Of a stretch of 64,000 bases of DNA, positions 29,812 through 40,088 are shown piece by piece. Both the position numbers and the translations under genes were made by a program. The notes beneath the pieces are model-generated. The model searched no databases. It was not told the DNA's origin and saw only the letters and a list, made by a program, of their open reading frames with translations. Numbering within the stretch: position 1 is the first letter of the stretch; every line of letters begins with the position of its first letter. Origin of the DNA: Kitagawia praeruptora (taxonomy: Eukaryota; Streptophyta; Magnoliopsida; Apiales; Apiaceae); contig CM075345.1 of NCBI GenBank assembly GCA_037693485.1, positions 83,520,001 to 83,584,000 of the forward strand, read 5' to 3'.

Positions 29812-31629
29812 AAGGCAAGTTTACTTTTCAAAACTTATATATAAGGATTTTCACTGTTGTGTTTATAGCTTCCAAACGTATTATATGCTTATGCTTTACG
29901 AGATTATGTTGAAGTTTGAGATATATGCATATGTGTTTGTACACCCTTGAACTTAGAATGAAAGTGTTTTCTTCGGACAACGACTCTAGCAATAGAGGTC
30001 GTAGCGGTCCAAATATACTATTGACCGGGGAGCGGTATATTATTGTATCGTGATTAAATTGCGAAAGCCCGAAGAGTCATTCGGGAAGTATCGTATACCT
30101 AAGTAATTATTATTTTTACGTTGTTAAAAATACTCAAAAATATCTATCTTGGATTAAAAGCTTATTTTAATTAAATAATTATTTTATTAATTGTTTATAT
30201 TAAATCTCAAAATATTATTTATTAATTATCGTTCATTATTTTAAGACAAAACTAATCCAAGATACCTTTAGCGTTTTCAAACTCGAACTCTTTCGAACCC
30301 AAAACATTTTCGAAAACCCCCGGTCAGGTTTTGTTTCTTGTACGTTTTTCAAGAATTATCGGTCGACTGAGGTCGAACTTCAACTACTTGAATTTTCTAT
30401 CAAAATGATTTTTGAAAAGAAAAAAAAAAGGGGACTCTGGCAGGTGTGGGAATCGTTGACGAACGATTCCCGGGATGTGTAAGCGGCCGTGAGCCAGGCG
30501 GTCCATCAATTGTTATTCCGGCCCAGGTGTTGCCGAAGGATGATTACGGATGTAGTTTTCATCGAGGGTGATTACGGATGTAGTTTTCACCCAAAGGTAG
30601 TTACGGATGTAGTTTCTATCCTTCTACTAGTAGAGAAGACCCGCGGATTGTTGGACTTGGTTGTGGCGACTGATCATCGTCAATCCTTGTCAGGTTTTTT
30701 ATGTTTTCTTCCAGTCCCATCCTCCACTTTGGAAAAATACTCAAACACTGCTTCTTGGGCCTAATTGCCAAGTTGCCGATAGTGTGGTTTTTGATAAGAA
30801 AAATATTGACATCGTGCAGTATCTAGAACTGCAAGATTTTCTATAAAGATTGGCACGTGTTAGTGCACTCTTGCAATTATTTCAAAGAATGAAATGTTTT
30901 CGAATGAGAAACCTTCTAAGCTAATGAAAGGAAAGAGGTTTTGCAATAATGTATTCCCTGTACAGTATGTTAATCGAAGAGTGTTTTGCCGAAAATGATA
31001 TACTCATATGTATATATTTTCAAACTTGAGATATATTGAAACGGGAACCTTATAAAGGATTCATATGTTATTCTTAAAACTCCTTAGTGAGTATAAATGT
31101 TTTATTCAAACTCGGACATATATATTGTCGAATTATGTTTTGGAAATCTGAGATATATAACCATACAGTTGTGAACGTTTTCGAAATAAACCACATTATT
31201 ATTTTTCAAAATGGTGAACTTGCTGAGCATTATGTAGCTCATTCTTGCTTTATAAAAACTTTTCAGAAAGAGAAGAATTTGGTCGGTTAACTCCGCACCA
31301 GCAGAAGAGGAGTAGAAGAGTTACCCCTGAGAGGATTTAGTTCCTGATAAATACTACAGAGTAAGTCTGATAGGTTTTCAACTATAATTGTAAGACTTGT
31401 CTTCAAGTGTAGTGGTATAAGTGGAAGTGCGTAAGATTCTGGATTGTACAGATGAATTGTAATATTTAGTGTTACTTTTGATTATCGTTTCTGAGGCTCT
31501 AACTTGTATGTGCGTAAGATTGAGGTCTAGATGGATGTATTGTTGAGTTGTAAAGTTAATACAGGTATGATATGGTTGGATGGTGATGTGACGACCTGAT
31601 TCTCTGACCTCGGATTTGGGGGCGTCACA
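29809..31629 (+). mobile_element. 5' LTR of beta element, 5'-truncated
   Basis: Nearly identical to 42159-43975; only scattered substitutions and small indels are seen by eye over 1.82 kb. It ends GGGGGCGTCACA before the primer-binding site. The full 3' LTR (40089-43975) begins about 2.07 kb earlier, so this copy lacks its first half. Contains three 20-bp repeats (30542-30618). The 67-codon frame at 31087-31290 recurs identically in the other LTR but has no known domain. Confidence 0.87.
30542..30618 (+). repeat. Three spaced 20-bp repeats in the beta LTR
   Basis: GATTACGGATGTAGTTTTCA at 30542-30561 and 30570-30589, with a variant at 30599-30618; spacing 28-29 bp. The same triplet occurs at about 42887-42963 in the 3' LTR. 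Repeats of this kind in LTRs can be enhancer-like, but no function is shown. Confidence 0.8.
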
Positions 31630-32729
31630 GAAATGGTATCAGAGAGATAAGTTACAGTACTCAGAAACGAGAGTGTGGAGAGTTAAGTCTAAGTAGGAGA
31701 ATGACATAAGAGATCGTAGTAAACTTATTATTGGACTACCGGAAGAGGTACCGGTGAGTAGAATGGACTGGAGGTATTATACTAGGGTCGATAGAATCCT
31801 TAGAGACCTTCAGAATGATGAATAGAGGTTTGAGAGTCGTATATGACCTATCATAGGTAATAATATAGGAAGCAGAGCGAAATCTCAAGAGCAGCTGAGA
31901 TAGAGGCGATATTGCCAATATGATCGGATGACTAGGCTGGCATAAATTTTGTGGCCCATAGTCCTCCACAGTTTAGGAGGCAGCATTTTAAGAATAAAGA
32001 AGTTTAGACTTCCCTACATAATTAAGGGTACTTAGTACTTGGAATAATGACAGTCTTTTACTTTGGCTATGAGATCCGATTTTCGATAAGTAACGGGTTT
32101 ACCTGAAAGGTGGTTACTATGCCGTTGTGGATTTCTTTACCCTTGATGCCAAATTTTACATGTGTTATACGAGAATGTTATCATAAGACGAGCGTGCTAG
32201 ATAATTCCACGCATGATTCGAGCGTTAGAGCATGGTAGTTCAACTTAGAGAACAAACAAGTAGAATTAACAAAGGGACTCAAGTGAAGTTGAATACGGTT
32301 GCAACAAGCGATACAATGATCTCAGAGTCTACCAAAAGAAAAGACCAGTGGGTCTAGAGTGGGATCCTTTGATAGAGATGTTATCAGGGACTACGTATAT
32401 ACGTGTTGTAGACCTTAATATTTTGGTATATGTTCACATGCACACACCCGCCACTGAACCTATGGACTGCATTGAGATCCCTGAGAGATCTCTTTGATCT
32501 GTTCCCAGGGGGAACTGGCCACTTGTGATTCATGTCGGAAGGCATGAAGTAGGACCCTATGGACTTAGCACTAGCAGGTGTCCCCGAAATGATGTGAAGC
32601 TTGGTCTTCAAGATAAAGCACGGAAATGACAGATATATTTGTGAAACCCTAACTCGATAAATGACTTTAAGATGATGATTGAGAGACGCACTAGTTGGTG
32701 TCTTGTATTACGAAGACGAAGAGATGGAG
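31630..32729 (+). mobile_element. Beta interior with PBS, no recognisable gene
   Basis: The primer-binding site TGGTATCAGAG (31634-31644, initiator tRNA-Met) lies four bases inside the LTR. The next 1.1 kb would hold gag in an intact Gypsy element, but stops occur in every frame and I recognise no gag or protease motif. It ends at element I. Confidence 0.75.
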
Positions 32730-33372
32730 TTTTTTTTTGCTAATTAAAATTTTATACCAAGAAGGAACAACTTACACAAATCTGGGGGCATACCCCGCGA
32801 AATCAACATTCAGACAACAAAGCCAAACAACATTAAGTCATTTTACAATCAACAAACGTAGAACTAAGCCTATTACAAACTTAATCTGGTGCCTCCACCA
32901 ATCCTAAATTGAACCCAGTACAAGAACTAAGAAAGTGCAACTGAGTAAACTGCACATGATAGTACCTCGTACATATCCAGCAATAATGGCTTGAGAACCC
33001 CTTCGAACTGCTCACGCTAGACTGTCCAGCAGTGTAGAAGCCGCATTTATCTTCATGCAACCAATACCTTCTATAAACTCCATCAGGACAGTGCTTGAAG
33101 CCTGAGAAACATCCCATCTTGTTCATGACAATATCCATATCATTTCCTACCATAGAGCCAGGCCTACACGCCCACCCTTTAGGACCAAGTCCTATTACCA
33201 AATCATACACGGCAGGGGCACCCATCCTTACAAAACGACTGAGCCCCCCACCCACACCAACTTCAACCGCATCCTTGGAAATTGCTGAAACAATGAAAAT
33301 CGCTGAGCTAAGATGCAGCAAATCAGCCTCCAATGGCAGCATTCCACCAATAGTGTTGCCTATAACATTACC
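32730..33372 (-). mobile_element. Element I: 5'-truncated passenger of the L subfamily
   Basis: Minus-strand copy with poly-A (T run 32730-32738), the tail hairpin GGGGGCATACCCC near 32785 and about 500 bp of coding sequence homologous to the end of element L. Homology with L ceases at about 33372 (GGTAATGTTATAGGCAAC on the minus strand), which is taken as the truncation point. No clear target duplication was found. Confidence 0.78.
32881..33342 (-). CDS. Element I cargo fragment (C-terminus of L-type protein)
   Basis: Open frame of 153 codons matching the last part of the element L protein: AISKDAVEVGVG.GLSRF, CFSGFKHCPDGVYRRYW and YYHVQFTQLHF, ending FNLGLVEAPD in both. Compared with L it contains two extra in-frame stretches of about 26 and 32 residues (around VIGLGPKGWACRPGSM and HEDKCGFYTAGQSS). 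L thus has two in-frame deletions, or I two insertions. The Cys/Trp-rich YCWICTRYYH might bind metal. As a 5'-truncated copy it has no proper start. Confidence 0.6.
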   Translation of the reverse strand: MLPLEADLLHLSSAIFIVSAISKDAVEVGVGGGLSRFVRMGAPAVYDLVIGLGPKGWACRPGSMVGNDMDIVMNKMGCFSGFKHCPDGVYRRYWLHEDKCGFYTAGQSSVSSSKGFSSHYCWICTRYYHVQFTQLHFLSSCTGFNLGLVEAPD

Positions 33373-34498
33373 CTCATAATGGTGATAATGAGATGCACGA
33401 ATGATTATTAACTTATTTTGGTAACTACCGGCTGGTGCACTACTTCATTTTAAACTATTCACTAACCATGTTACTTCGATTAGTTTATATCAGGTAACCC
33501 TTCTAGCCTTCTACTTCAAACTTGTGGAATAACCACCAGTGATATACTTTCTCTAAACCGGGACTCATCCAAAGTATCTTATTTGATCCCCGAGTATTCT
33601 ATTTGAAGTTTATAATTATTTTGTCCTGCTCAGGACTATTTACACTTCCTTTCAATTATCCAAGGAATGTTCAACAATTGTTTCCTTAATTAATCAATGA
33701 ATATTCCTAAACGAATATTGATATTTGACTACTTCTTTCATACTTGCACTCTTCAGTCGAGCCCATAAATATTTATCAACTTGTTGAGAACAGGGATGAT
33801 CTAACATCCAGATATTCCTCATGAATCCTTTCTTCTATTCAAAATGAGATTGTGCGTCGTACATTGAAATCATAGTAAGGATATCATTTTGATACTAGTA
33901 TTCTGAATTTCATTCTACTGTAAGATCTGATAAAGCATGTGTACGGAGGCACCCTTGGGTGGACCGTTTCACTGATAAGTAATATTTGATGAGAGGTTAT
34001 CGATTGTTCCGATACCTAGAACATTCTCTTCAGATTTTATAGTTTTCTTTTTTCAAACTTAATAACTTCTTATTTCCATTCGTTGTCCGAGTAGCCTAAA
34101 GTTTCTTTAGTGGCTACGATGTTGAAATTCCGTTCTAGCCAATTGAAACTGGCTAGTCGATATGTCAATATGAATGACTAGTTGATTGTTCTAACTAGTC
34201 AGAATTGTAATGTTGTGAAGAACACATAGCTAATTGTCCTAGCTAGTGGTAATGTCTCAAACAGGCGAACTAGCAAATTTTTTCTAGCTAGTTGCTAGTG
34301 TTTCTTGAAAAGGACTAGTTATTGTTTCACTGGTCCAACTCCCAATTTAATTCATTCAGTAATTCCGCAATGCATTTTGTATGTGGTAAAGTATGATGAT
34401 GAAAGTTTTGACGAATGACTTGATTGAGACCTAGTGCGGTCGTCCACTCAACTTGAATTCTACCCATCTTCGTATCAGACTTTATGTCACTTGAATAT
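33373..34498 (+). mobile_element. LTR-like stretch with stem-loop array inside beta
   Basis: Non-coding. GGTTATCGATTGTTCCGATACC near 33995-34016 matches the minus strand of the alpha-minus LTR at 18499-18520 (GGTTGTCG ATTGTTC CGACACC), so at least part is alpha-type LTR sequence in plus orientation. Downstream lies an array of stem-loops (34091-34336). Borders with beta sequence cannot be set by eye. Confidence 0.5.
34091..34336. repeat. Array of six short stem-loops with ATTG-type loops
   Basis: Consecutive inverted repeats: GTAGCC/GGCTAC (34091-34117), CTAGCCA/TGGCTAG (34135-34156), TGACTAGTT/AACTAGTCA (34175-34201), TAGCTA/TAGCTA (34227-34245), AACTAGC/GCTAGTT (34268-34293), GGACTAGT/ACTGGTCC (34312-34336, one wobble pair). 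Four of the loops contain ATTG (attgaaac, gattgttct, attgtcc, tattgtttc). Confidence 0.8.
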
Positions 34499-34509
34499 TC
34501 TGTTCTTTC
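34499..34509. repeat. Target-site duplication, left copy (element J)
   Basis: TCTGTTCTTTC is repeated exactly at 36581-36591. The pair defines element J as 34510-36580. Confidence 0.85.
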
Positions 34510-34617
34510 TTTTTTTCTTTTTTTTTTGCTAATTAAAAATTTATACCAAAAGGAACAACATGATACAAATCTAGGGGCATACCCCGCGAAATCAACATCC
34601 GAATAATCTACACAACA

Positions 34618-35625
34618 TTAAGTCATAATAAAGTCTACATAGCAAACTAGATTAATCATAAGTTCAAAAACTATGCCGAGAGTAAGCTTCTTCATGACCA
34701 AACATGGTCCACTATGACAATCATCCCAAGCACCCATGGCTATAGCTTCCTTGTTCTGACCCTCCTGCCTCGCATCAACACCCTTAGGCACCCATCCAGC
34801 AGCTGTCCACAAATGGAGCCTGCTCTTCCGGCATAAACAACTTGAGACCAACAGAAGTTGCATGATTGACATCTCAATCATCCTGTGCCAGCCCCCAACA
34901 ACAGTAGTAGCAATCAAAACAGTGCCATCATCCTCGATCAAATCGACAATCTTCCCTACCTCCGGGTAGCAATCCCTGTTCTTCCCCATAATATCACATT
35001 CTTTAAGAAGACCTTCCTGCAAGCACACAGCAACATACCCTGTTTGCTCCATCCGAATAAGAGCATCCAGACTAACCCAAACCTTACAGGCACTAAAGTT
35101 CCCTTTAGTATCAGCACTAAAGTTCTTCCTCCTCGTACTCGAATCATCAGAACCAGGCCGGAGTTCCGTAACCCGCTCCTCACCAGGCCAGTGTTCATTA
35201 ACAATCTTCTTACCAACATCACTCACTTGTTCAGAAATAAAATCAACCCTAAAGGAGGGCTCATCCGAATTTACCATAGGAGAATTAACCAAATTCACCA
35301 TAGGAGAATAAACACCCAAATCCAGATTATCTCTATCAATATCATCATTCAGATCCATATTACTAAAAGTAACCCTCTTCTTAGAATAGAAGGGCTTACC
35401 TTCAATCAACTGCAGATAGCAGGAGCTGCGTGATCTAGAAGCAATCCCAGATATGGGAATGAAAACACCCTCCCGCTTCCATCCAGATCCCTCATTGCAA
35501 ACATCATTAGAAACCCTAACGGTGGGCTCTACCGAATTCACCATAGGAGAATTAACCAAATTCACCAAAGAAGAATTAACATCCAAATCACTATCATTAT
35601 CTTTAAGATCCGAAGAATCGGACAT
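34618..35625 (-). CDS. Element J cargo, C-terminal frame (335 codons)
   Basis: Second part of the J cargo, displaced in frame from 35628-36374. Its first 110 residues repeat the end of the upstream frame: GVFIPISGIASRSRSSC, LIEGKPFYSKKRVTFSN against GVPLPISGIASRTRNSC, LTEGKSFFSKKKVTFSN; and SLVNLVNSPMVNS against PMVNLVNSPMVNS. KRVTF is a further RVxF-type motif. The rest (VWVSLDALIRMEQTGYVAV, GKIVDLIEDDGTVLIATTVVGGWHRM) is unfamiliar. The displacement probably arose with the duplication. Confidence 0.55.
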   Translation of the reverse strand: MSDSSDLKDNDSDLDVNSSLVNLVNSPMVNSVEPTVRVSNDVCNEGSGWKREGVFIPISGIASRSRSSCYLQLIEGKPFYSKKRVTFSNMDLNDDIDRDNLDLGVYSPMVNLVNSPMVNSDEPSFRVDFISEQVSDVGKKIVNEHWPGEERVTELRPGSDDSSTRRKNFSADTKGNFSACKVWVSLDALIRMEQTGYVAVCLQEGLLKECDIMGKNRDCYPEVGKIVDLIEDDGTVLIATTVVGGWHRMIEMSIMQLLLVSSCLCRKSRLHLWTAAGWVPKGVDARQEGQNKEAIAMGAWDDCHSGPCLVMKKLTLGIVFELMINLVCYVDFIMT

Positions 35626-35780
35626 CTCTATAGGTTGAACCCTAATAATAGTACTATATTACTAAAAGTAACCTTCTTCTTAGAAAAGAAGGACTTACCT
35701 TCAGTCAACTGCAGATTGCAAGAGTTGCGAGTTCTAGAAGCAATCCCAGATATGGGCAAGGGGACACCCTCCCGCTTCCT
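35256..35780. repeat. Internal tandem duplication in element J coding region
   Basis: The stretch around 35364-35480 (TAACCCTCTTCTTAGAATAG ...) recurs at 35662-35780 with offset about 298, and 35256-35330 recurs at 35522-35596 with offset about 266. Copies are about 85-90 percent alike by eye, so the duplication is not brand new. Confidence 0.8.
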
Positions 35781-36374
35781 CAAACCATCCTTCGAACCAG
35801 TGACGCCATAATCGACACACCCTAACTCAACCAGTTCTGAACCCGGAACAAACACCTTATGTTCATCTCTGTGCTGAAACTCATTCTTTGCATCAACAGC
35901 CTTCACTCGATCCTCAAAGGTTTCCCTCTCAACATTTAACCCATAGGACTGCAAGCCCATCATGGGAACAAAGCCACCAGAAATGGTAAGCTCAACACGA
36001 GTGATTTCTCCATTCATAACCCCCTCACTAGTACCCTTCAAATCCAGAAGGGATGGAGGAGGAAGAGCACAAACCGCCCCATCTGAATCATACGAAGACT
36101 TATCAAACCCAGAACTTGGTATTTCTGTCTCCAAAACCGCCGCAAAAGATACCCTTTTCTGACTCACAACCCCAGCAACTGGAGATTCTTGCTTCCCCTC
36201 AACTGAACGGAGAGGAATCTCTGTCACAAGGTTCTCCGAAAAAGAAACCCTCTTCCCCACAGCAGTTACCACTGAGTGGGCGACCTGAGAACACACACGA
36301 AACCGAGAATCTGTGAAAGGAATCACCGATTCAAGATTTTCCGAAAAGGAAACCCTTTTTGGAACCATAATCAA
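35628..36374 (-). CDS. Element J cargo, N-terminal frame with KRVSF modules (248 codons)
   Basis: Begins MIMVPKRVSF soon after the leader. It contains three tandem modules: PKRVSFSENLESVIP, GKRVSFSENLVTEIP and QKRVSFAAVLETEIP, all within the first 90 residues, and a fourth RVxF-type site KKVTF near the end. The second family motif (SRTRNSCNLQLTEGKSFFSKK) follows. This is the richest set of modules in the window. The frame ends in IVLLLGFNL at a stop next to the internal duplication, after which the protein continues in another frame. Phosphatase docking is inferred from the consensus only. Confidence 0.68.
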   Translation of the reverse strand: MIMVPKRVSFSENLESVIPFTDSRFRVCSQVAHSVVTAVGKRVSFSENLVTEIPLRSVEGKQESPVAGVVSQKRVSFAAVLETEIPSSGFDKSSYDSDGAVCALPPPSLLDLKGTSEGVMNGEITRVELTISGGFVPMMGLQSYGLNVERETFEDRVKAVDAKNEFQHRDEHKVFVPGSELVELGCVDYGVTGSKDGLRKREGVPLPISGIASRTRNSCNLQLTEGKSFFSKKKVTFSNIVLLLGFNL

Positions 36375-36580
36375 ACTAAGAGAAAAGAAATATGGTGTAT
36401 AGGTGGGGGATAAGAGAGAGGAGATGGATTTAGGAAGGGAAATTATAGATCTGATGAAGAAAATGATTAGATTAAGCTGAAAATAAGTGGCGGCTGCAAA
36501 GGTTTCTAGAGAGAAGGAGGAGTTTCTCTCTCTAGACTCTCATCTAACAATCTTCCTAGTTGGGTATTAACTTTATTAAC

Positions 36581-36591
36581 TCTGTTCTTTC
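36581..36591. repeat. Target-site duplication, right copy (element J)
   Basis: TCTGTTCTTTC, second exact copy, 37 nt beyond the conserved ATGAGAGTC of element J. Confidence 0.85.
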
Positions 36592-39406
36592 ATTCATATA
36601 ATGAAGATTCATTTGAAACCATATATTACTTGAATGATAAACTGCTTCATTTTTATCGTCATAGAGTAGAATTTCTTTCGATCGGTTGACTTTTATCAAT
36701 GGGACCTTTTAGATCCTCTATTTTTCAAGAGGAAAAGTATTCACCAGATGTAAGAATTGTATAAAGACCGTCTTTATGACTTTTGTATCCAACAATCATT
36801 GCCCTCGTGCAACATTCTCTATGATATCACATTACAAAATTATCAGGACTTGAAGGAATAAACCTTGTTGTATTCTTTTTGTCCATCCTTACATCTCCGA
36901 AAATCGAGACTCCTAGTATTTGGAATCATCAACATTCTTGGAACATCCAATGTGGAATTCTTATTGAAATTATCTATTGGACCTTGTTATTTTGAAACCA
37001 TTCCTTTCAAAAGTGATTACTCTAAGGTGAACGGGAGGTACAATTGTGAACCGTTGCACCAATATGAGATCAAAAACCAAATGTTGTAATTGTGCAGCCA
37101 GAGCATTATGCCGAGTGATTATTTAAAGTAGGAATAACATGTCGGGGCATACCACAAGGACCTTTAATATTAGTGTGAGGAAGGTTATAAGAAATGATGA
37201 GGTGGTTGGGAGCACGCCCCTACCAACCATCGTCAGGATGTTATATTAATGAATTCTGGAGTTACCAAGCCTTTTCCTGATCCAAGAAATGCAAATCGAT
37301 TGCGATGTAAGACATATCCTTAGAGGAAACTAACATGGAAGTGAGATGGACAAGAAAGGAAGAAATATTGTGGCAAGAATGTGAAGCTTTACTTAGCTTA
37401 AAGGGATTGATGCACATAGAGAGACATAAAGTTTAAAAGGCCCTAATAGCAAATGGATGCATGGATATATCCCAATGATCCTTCGAGATTACTACCTAAT
37501 CAAGTTTATTGGGAATCGCAGCAGCATGAAGGCCTCAGGCTGATTGGTACCAGTTGTGAAAGAGGACGAGCGTATGACATCTTACATATACCATCGAGAA
37601 CTGATACCCTTATCGGAAATGGAGGAATTGTTGACTAGTTAAAATGTGTAGTTGTTTTTCAAAGATAAGGTTGAAGAGAAGGTTTCACCAACTCAAGATC
37701 GATCTCTGTACTGCACCAAAGTCGGCATTTCACACTAATATAAACATTATAAATTTTGGTAGTATCATGTGGATTGACTAGTGAGTCAGAAGCCCTTGTG
37801 GGTTAATAAATAAAGTTTTAAGAATGATATGAGCGATTAGTAACAACCTCATTGTTAGCTATACTTTATGATGAGAAGAGGACTTTGAGGGTCACGATGA
37901 TGCGTCTTTCAAGAGTTAAGAGGTGTGCTGATGCAGTAGAAAGAAGAAGATAGCCTATACTTCTAAACAACATAAAGGTTACGGGATAGGATATACTAAC
38001 CGTGAGTCGGGGATTAGTCATAATAGCGTTCACGCATAAAACTGAGACGTTAACCTTATGAGAAAAGTATGAAATTTTTCCACAAGTGCCATAAGTATAT
38101 CTTCATATTAGAACTAAACATAAGAGAGAGAAGGTGACGAAATGGAACAGGGAGTATAATGGAGAAATTTGTTATTACCCAGGAAAGGCCAGTGTGGTGG
38201 CCGATACCTATAGAAGGGATTATTCGAAATTGGAATTCAGTCAGTATTGACCAAGAAAATAGAGTATATACAATAAAGAATAATGTTAGAGGAAAAATGA
38301 CTAAATTATGGGGAAGGGCAAAGAGGTATAGAGAATTAAGAGAATGTTGGCAAGCGGATATGAAGAATGGTATTGGCAAACTATTAAGTACAAACGCGAC
38401 ATGTCAAAAGCAGAATGATAGAGATCTAGTGGATTAATTCCGCCTGTAGAAAATCTTGAACGTGGACAGAATTATAATGAATTTCATAAGTAGGTCGCCG
38501 AAGACCGAGCCAAGAGATGGCCCTAGTTGATTTATAATTGTTGGACCAAGTGATTTACCTACGAGAGACTTTCCATTTAGAAGATTATCGATTTATATAC
38601 GGAAGAGATGGTGGTGCAATATAAAACTTCTGCAGCGATTACGTCAGATAAAGACTTAAGGTTAAACTTCGAATATTGAAGGTGCTTTCAAGTATATTTA
38701 ACAAAGAGATTGAGCGTATGCACTGATTTGATCTGGGGCTGACGGACATGGAAGAAGAATTGTCCAGACGATCGAATTTATATTTAGTGTCGTGCCTTAG
38801 ATTTCACGGGGCAGTCGAGAATAAAAACTTATCCATGAAATGAATGTTGTTATCACGATCGTCACCATGCGAACGTAAGGACGTCTCTTGTAAAGCGTAC
38901 TGCGAAAGAAGAAGTTTCGCTTTTTTTGCGTTACGAAGAAGTCAATGAACGAGGGATATAGTAGCTGAACTGGTTCGACGTATACCGAAGACCATACAGT
39001 ATCCAGAGCAAGTGGTAACGGCTGACGGAAGGCAACACATGCGTGTTAATTAAGCCAAGGAACATGAGGAATACCGTGCGTATTGACATTGTCTCGGATT
39101 ATAAAACACGACCACAAAGTATTCACGGGCCAACGATACAAGGACTCAACAGGGATACTATGAACAAGGTAGAAGAGGAACGTATAAGTAGTGGGATAGA
39201 AATTTTCATTCATAGAACAACCGATAAGGAATACAGGTCGAGGAGAGCATGCGTTGAGAAACAACATTAAAGTGTTGGTGAGACCAAGGTGAGAGAACAA
39301 AAGGGTTGAAGTGTCAACCTGAGAGTTGGAAAGGGTAAAGTTGGAATTGTATCCACAACTATTTTCCTTAGGTTCTCAAGATAGAATCCATTTAAGGGGA
39401 GGAGAC
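36592..39406 (+). mobile_element. Decayed Gypsy interior of beta, integrase trace
   Basis: About 2.8 kb with no intact gene. The best coding trace is VRIDIVSDYKTRPQSIHG near 39076-39126, which resembles the Gypsy integrase core around the second catalytic Asp (IVSDRDPRF in intact elements), with the Asp-Arg-Asp changed. A polypurine tract (TTAAGGGGAGGAGAC, 39392-39406) closes the stretch. Other frames such as 37453-37638 and 38159-38437 show no motif that I recognise. Confidence 0.6.
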
Positions 39407-39640
39407 TGCAATAACCCTAATTTTCGTGAATATTCGAAACCTGGATGAATAGTAATGTTATGGGTGGATGAGAAATTTTTACAATCAAGATATGTATGAA
39501 TTATTAAATGAAGATTTCGAATTGATATTGCGTCTTTACGGTGCAGACGAGTGTATGTAAAAGTCATTAGTTTTTTTTACGAAACCCATTATTTCGAATG
39601 GTCAAATTTTATGAGATATCAAAGGAGTATGAGGTGGGAG
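39407..39640 (+). mobile_element. Fragment of a related LTR start inside beta
   Basis: Follows a polypurine tract and begins TGCAATAACCCTAATTTTCG, similar to the real 3' LTR start (TGTAAGAACCCAGATTTTCG) at 40089; both continue with AATAGTAAT and GATGAATAGT phrases. After about 160 bp Gypsy coding sequence resumes. This indicates recombination between two related elements or a nested remnant. Confidence 0.6.
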
Positions 39641-40018
39641 ACTTCTAGATGCTAAAGGTATCCCCCTGGAAAGGATTGATGTGGTTTGTTAAGAAAGGAA
39701 AGCTAAGTCTGAGGTTTATTGGACCTTTTGAGATTTTGAGGCGTATTGGGAAGTTAGCCTACGAGTTAGCCTTGCCCCAAGCTTGCAGCAAATTCGTAAT
39801 GTGTTTCATGTGTCTATGTTACGACCCTACCACACTGACTATCGGCATGTGATAGAATACGACCAAGTGGACCTACAACCAGACTTGACCTATGTGGAGC
39901 AACCCGTGGAAATCATGGATAGAAAAGAACAAGTGCTGAGGAACAAGGTTTTCAAACTAATAAGGAATTGTGAGAAAATGAAGATGTGGAAGAATCCACC
40001 TGGAAGTTGAAAGAGTGA
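39620..40018 (+). pseudogene. Gypsy integrase C-terminus, frameshifted
   Basis: Two overlapping frames give the end of a Ty3/Gypsy polyprotein: VSPWKGLM.F.KKGKLS.RFIGPFEIL then IGKLAYELALP, followed in the next frame by IRNVFHVSMLRPY, DLQPDLTYVEQPVEIMDRKEQVLRNK. These phrases (KGKL.PRFIGPFEIL, NVFHVSML, LTYEE.P..I.D...) are typical of the integrase C-terminal region of plant Gypsy elements of the Tekay/Del kind. A stop precedes MLKVSPW and a frameshift lies near 39785. It ends just before the polypurine tract, as expected. Confidence 0.88.
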
Positions 40019-40075
40019 AACAAAGAAGGAGTAACCCCAGTGATTCCTAAACTGATTCCCGGACGGAATCCTTTT

Positions 40076-40088
40076 AAGGAGGGGAGAC
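40076..40088 (+). promoter_or_regulatory. Polypurine tract of beta
   Basis: AAGGAGGGGAGAC directly before the LTR start TGTAAGAACCC at 40089; it primes plus-strand DNA synthesis in LTR elements. A twin (39392-39406) precedes the extra LTR fragment. Confidence 0.85.

Larger units (their letters stand above)
34510..36580 (-). mobile_element. Element J: full-length passenger element inside beta
   Basis: Minus-strand copy of 2071 bp: 37 extra nucleotides (36544-36580), ATGAGAGTC (complement of 36535-36543), leader with GCCGCC and AGATCT, coding region, tail hairpin near 34574 and an A-rich end (interrupted T run 34510-34527). Coding is split into two frames and contains an internal tandem duplication of about 0.27-0.3 kb. 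Confidence 0.88.

Noticed and set aside
31087..31290. 67-codon frame, identical at 43433-43636, as a conserved small gene
   Set aside because: Identity follows from the LTR pair; no domain, signal or coding pattern is seen.
32881..33372. The two extra stretches in element I relative to L as introns removed in L
   Set aside because: They lack proper GT...AG borders when the retained L sequence is aligned; short direct repeats at the edges fit deletion better.
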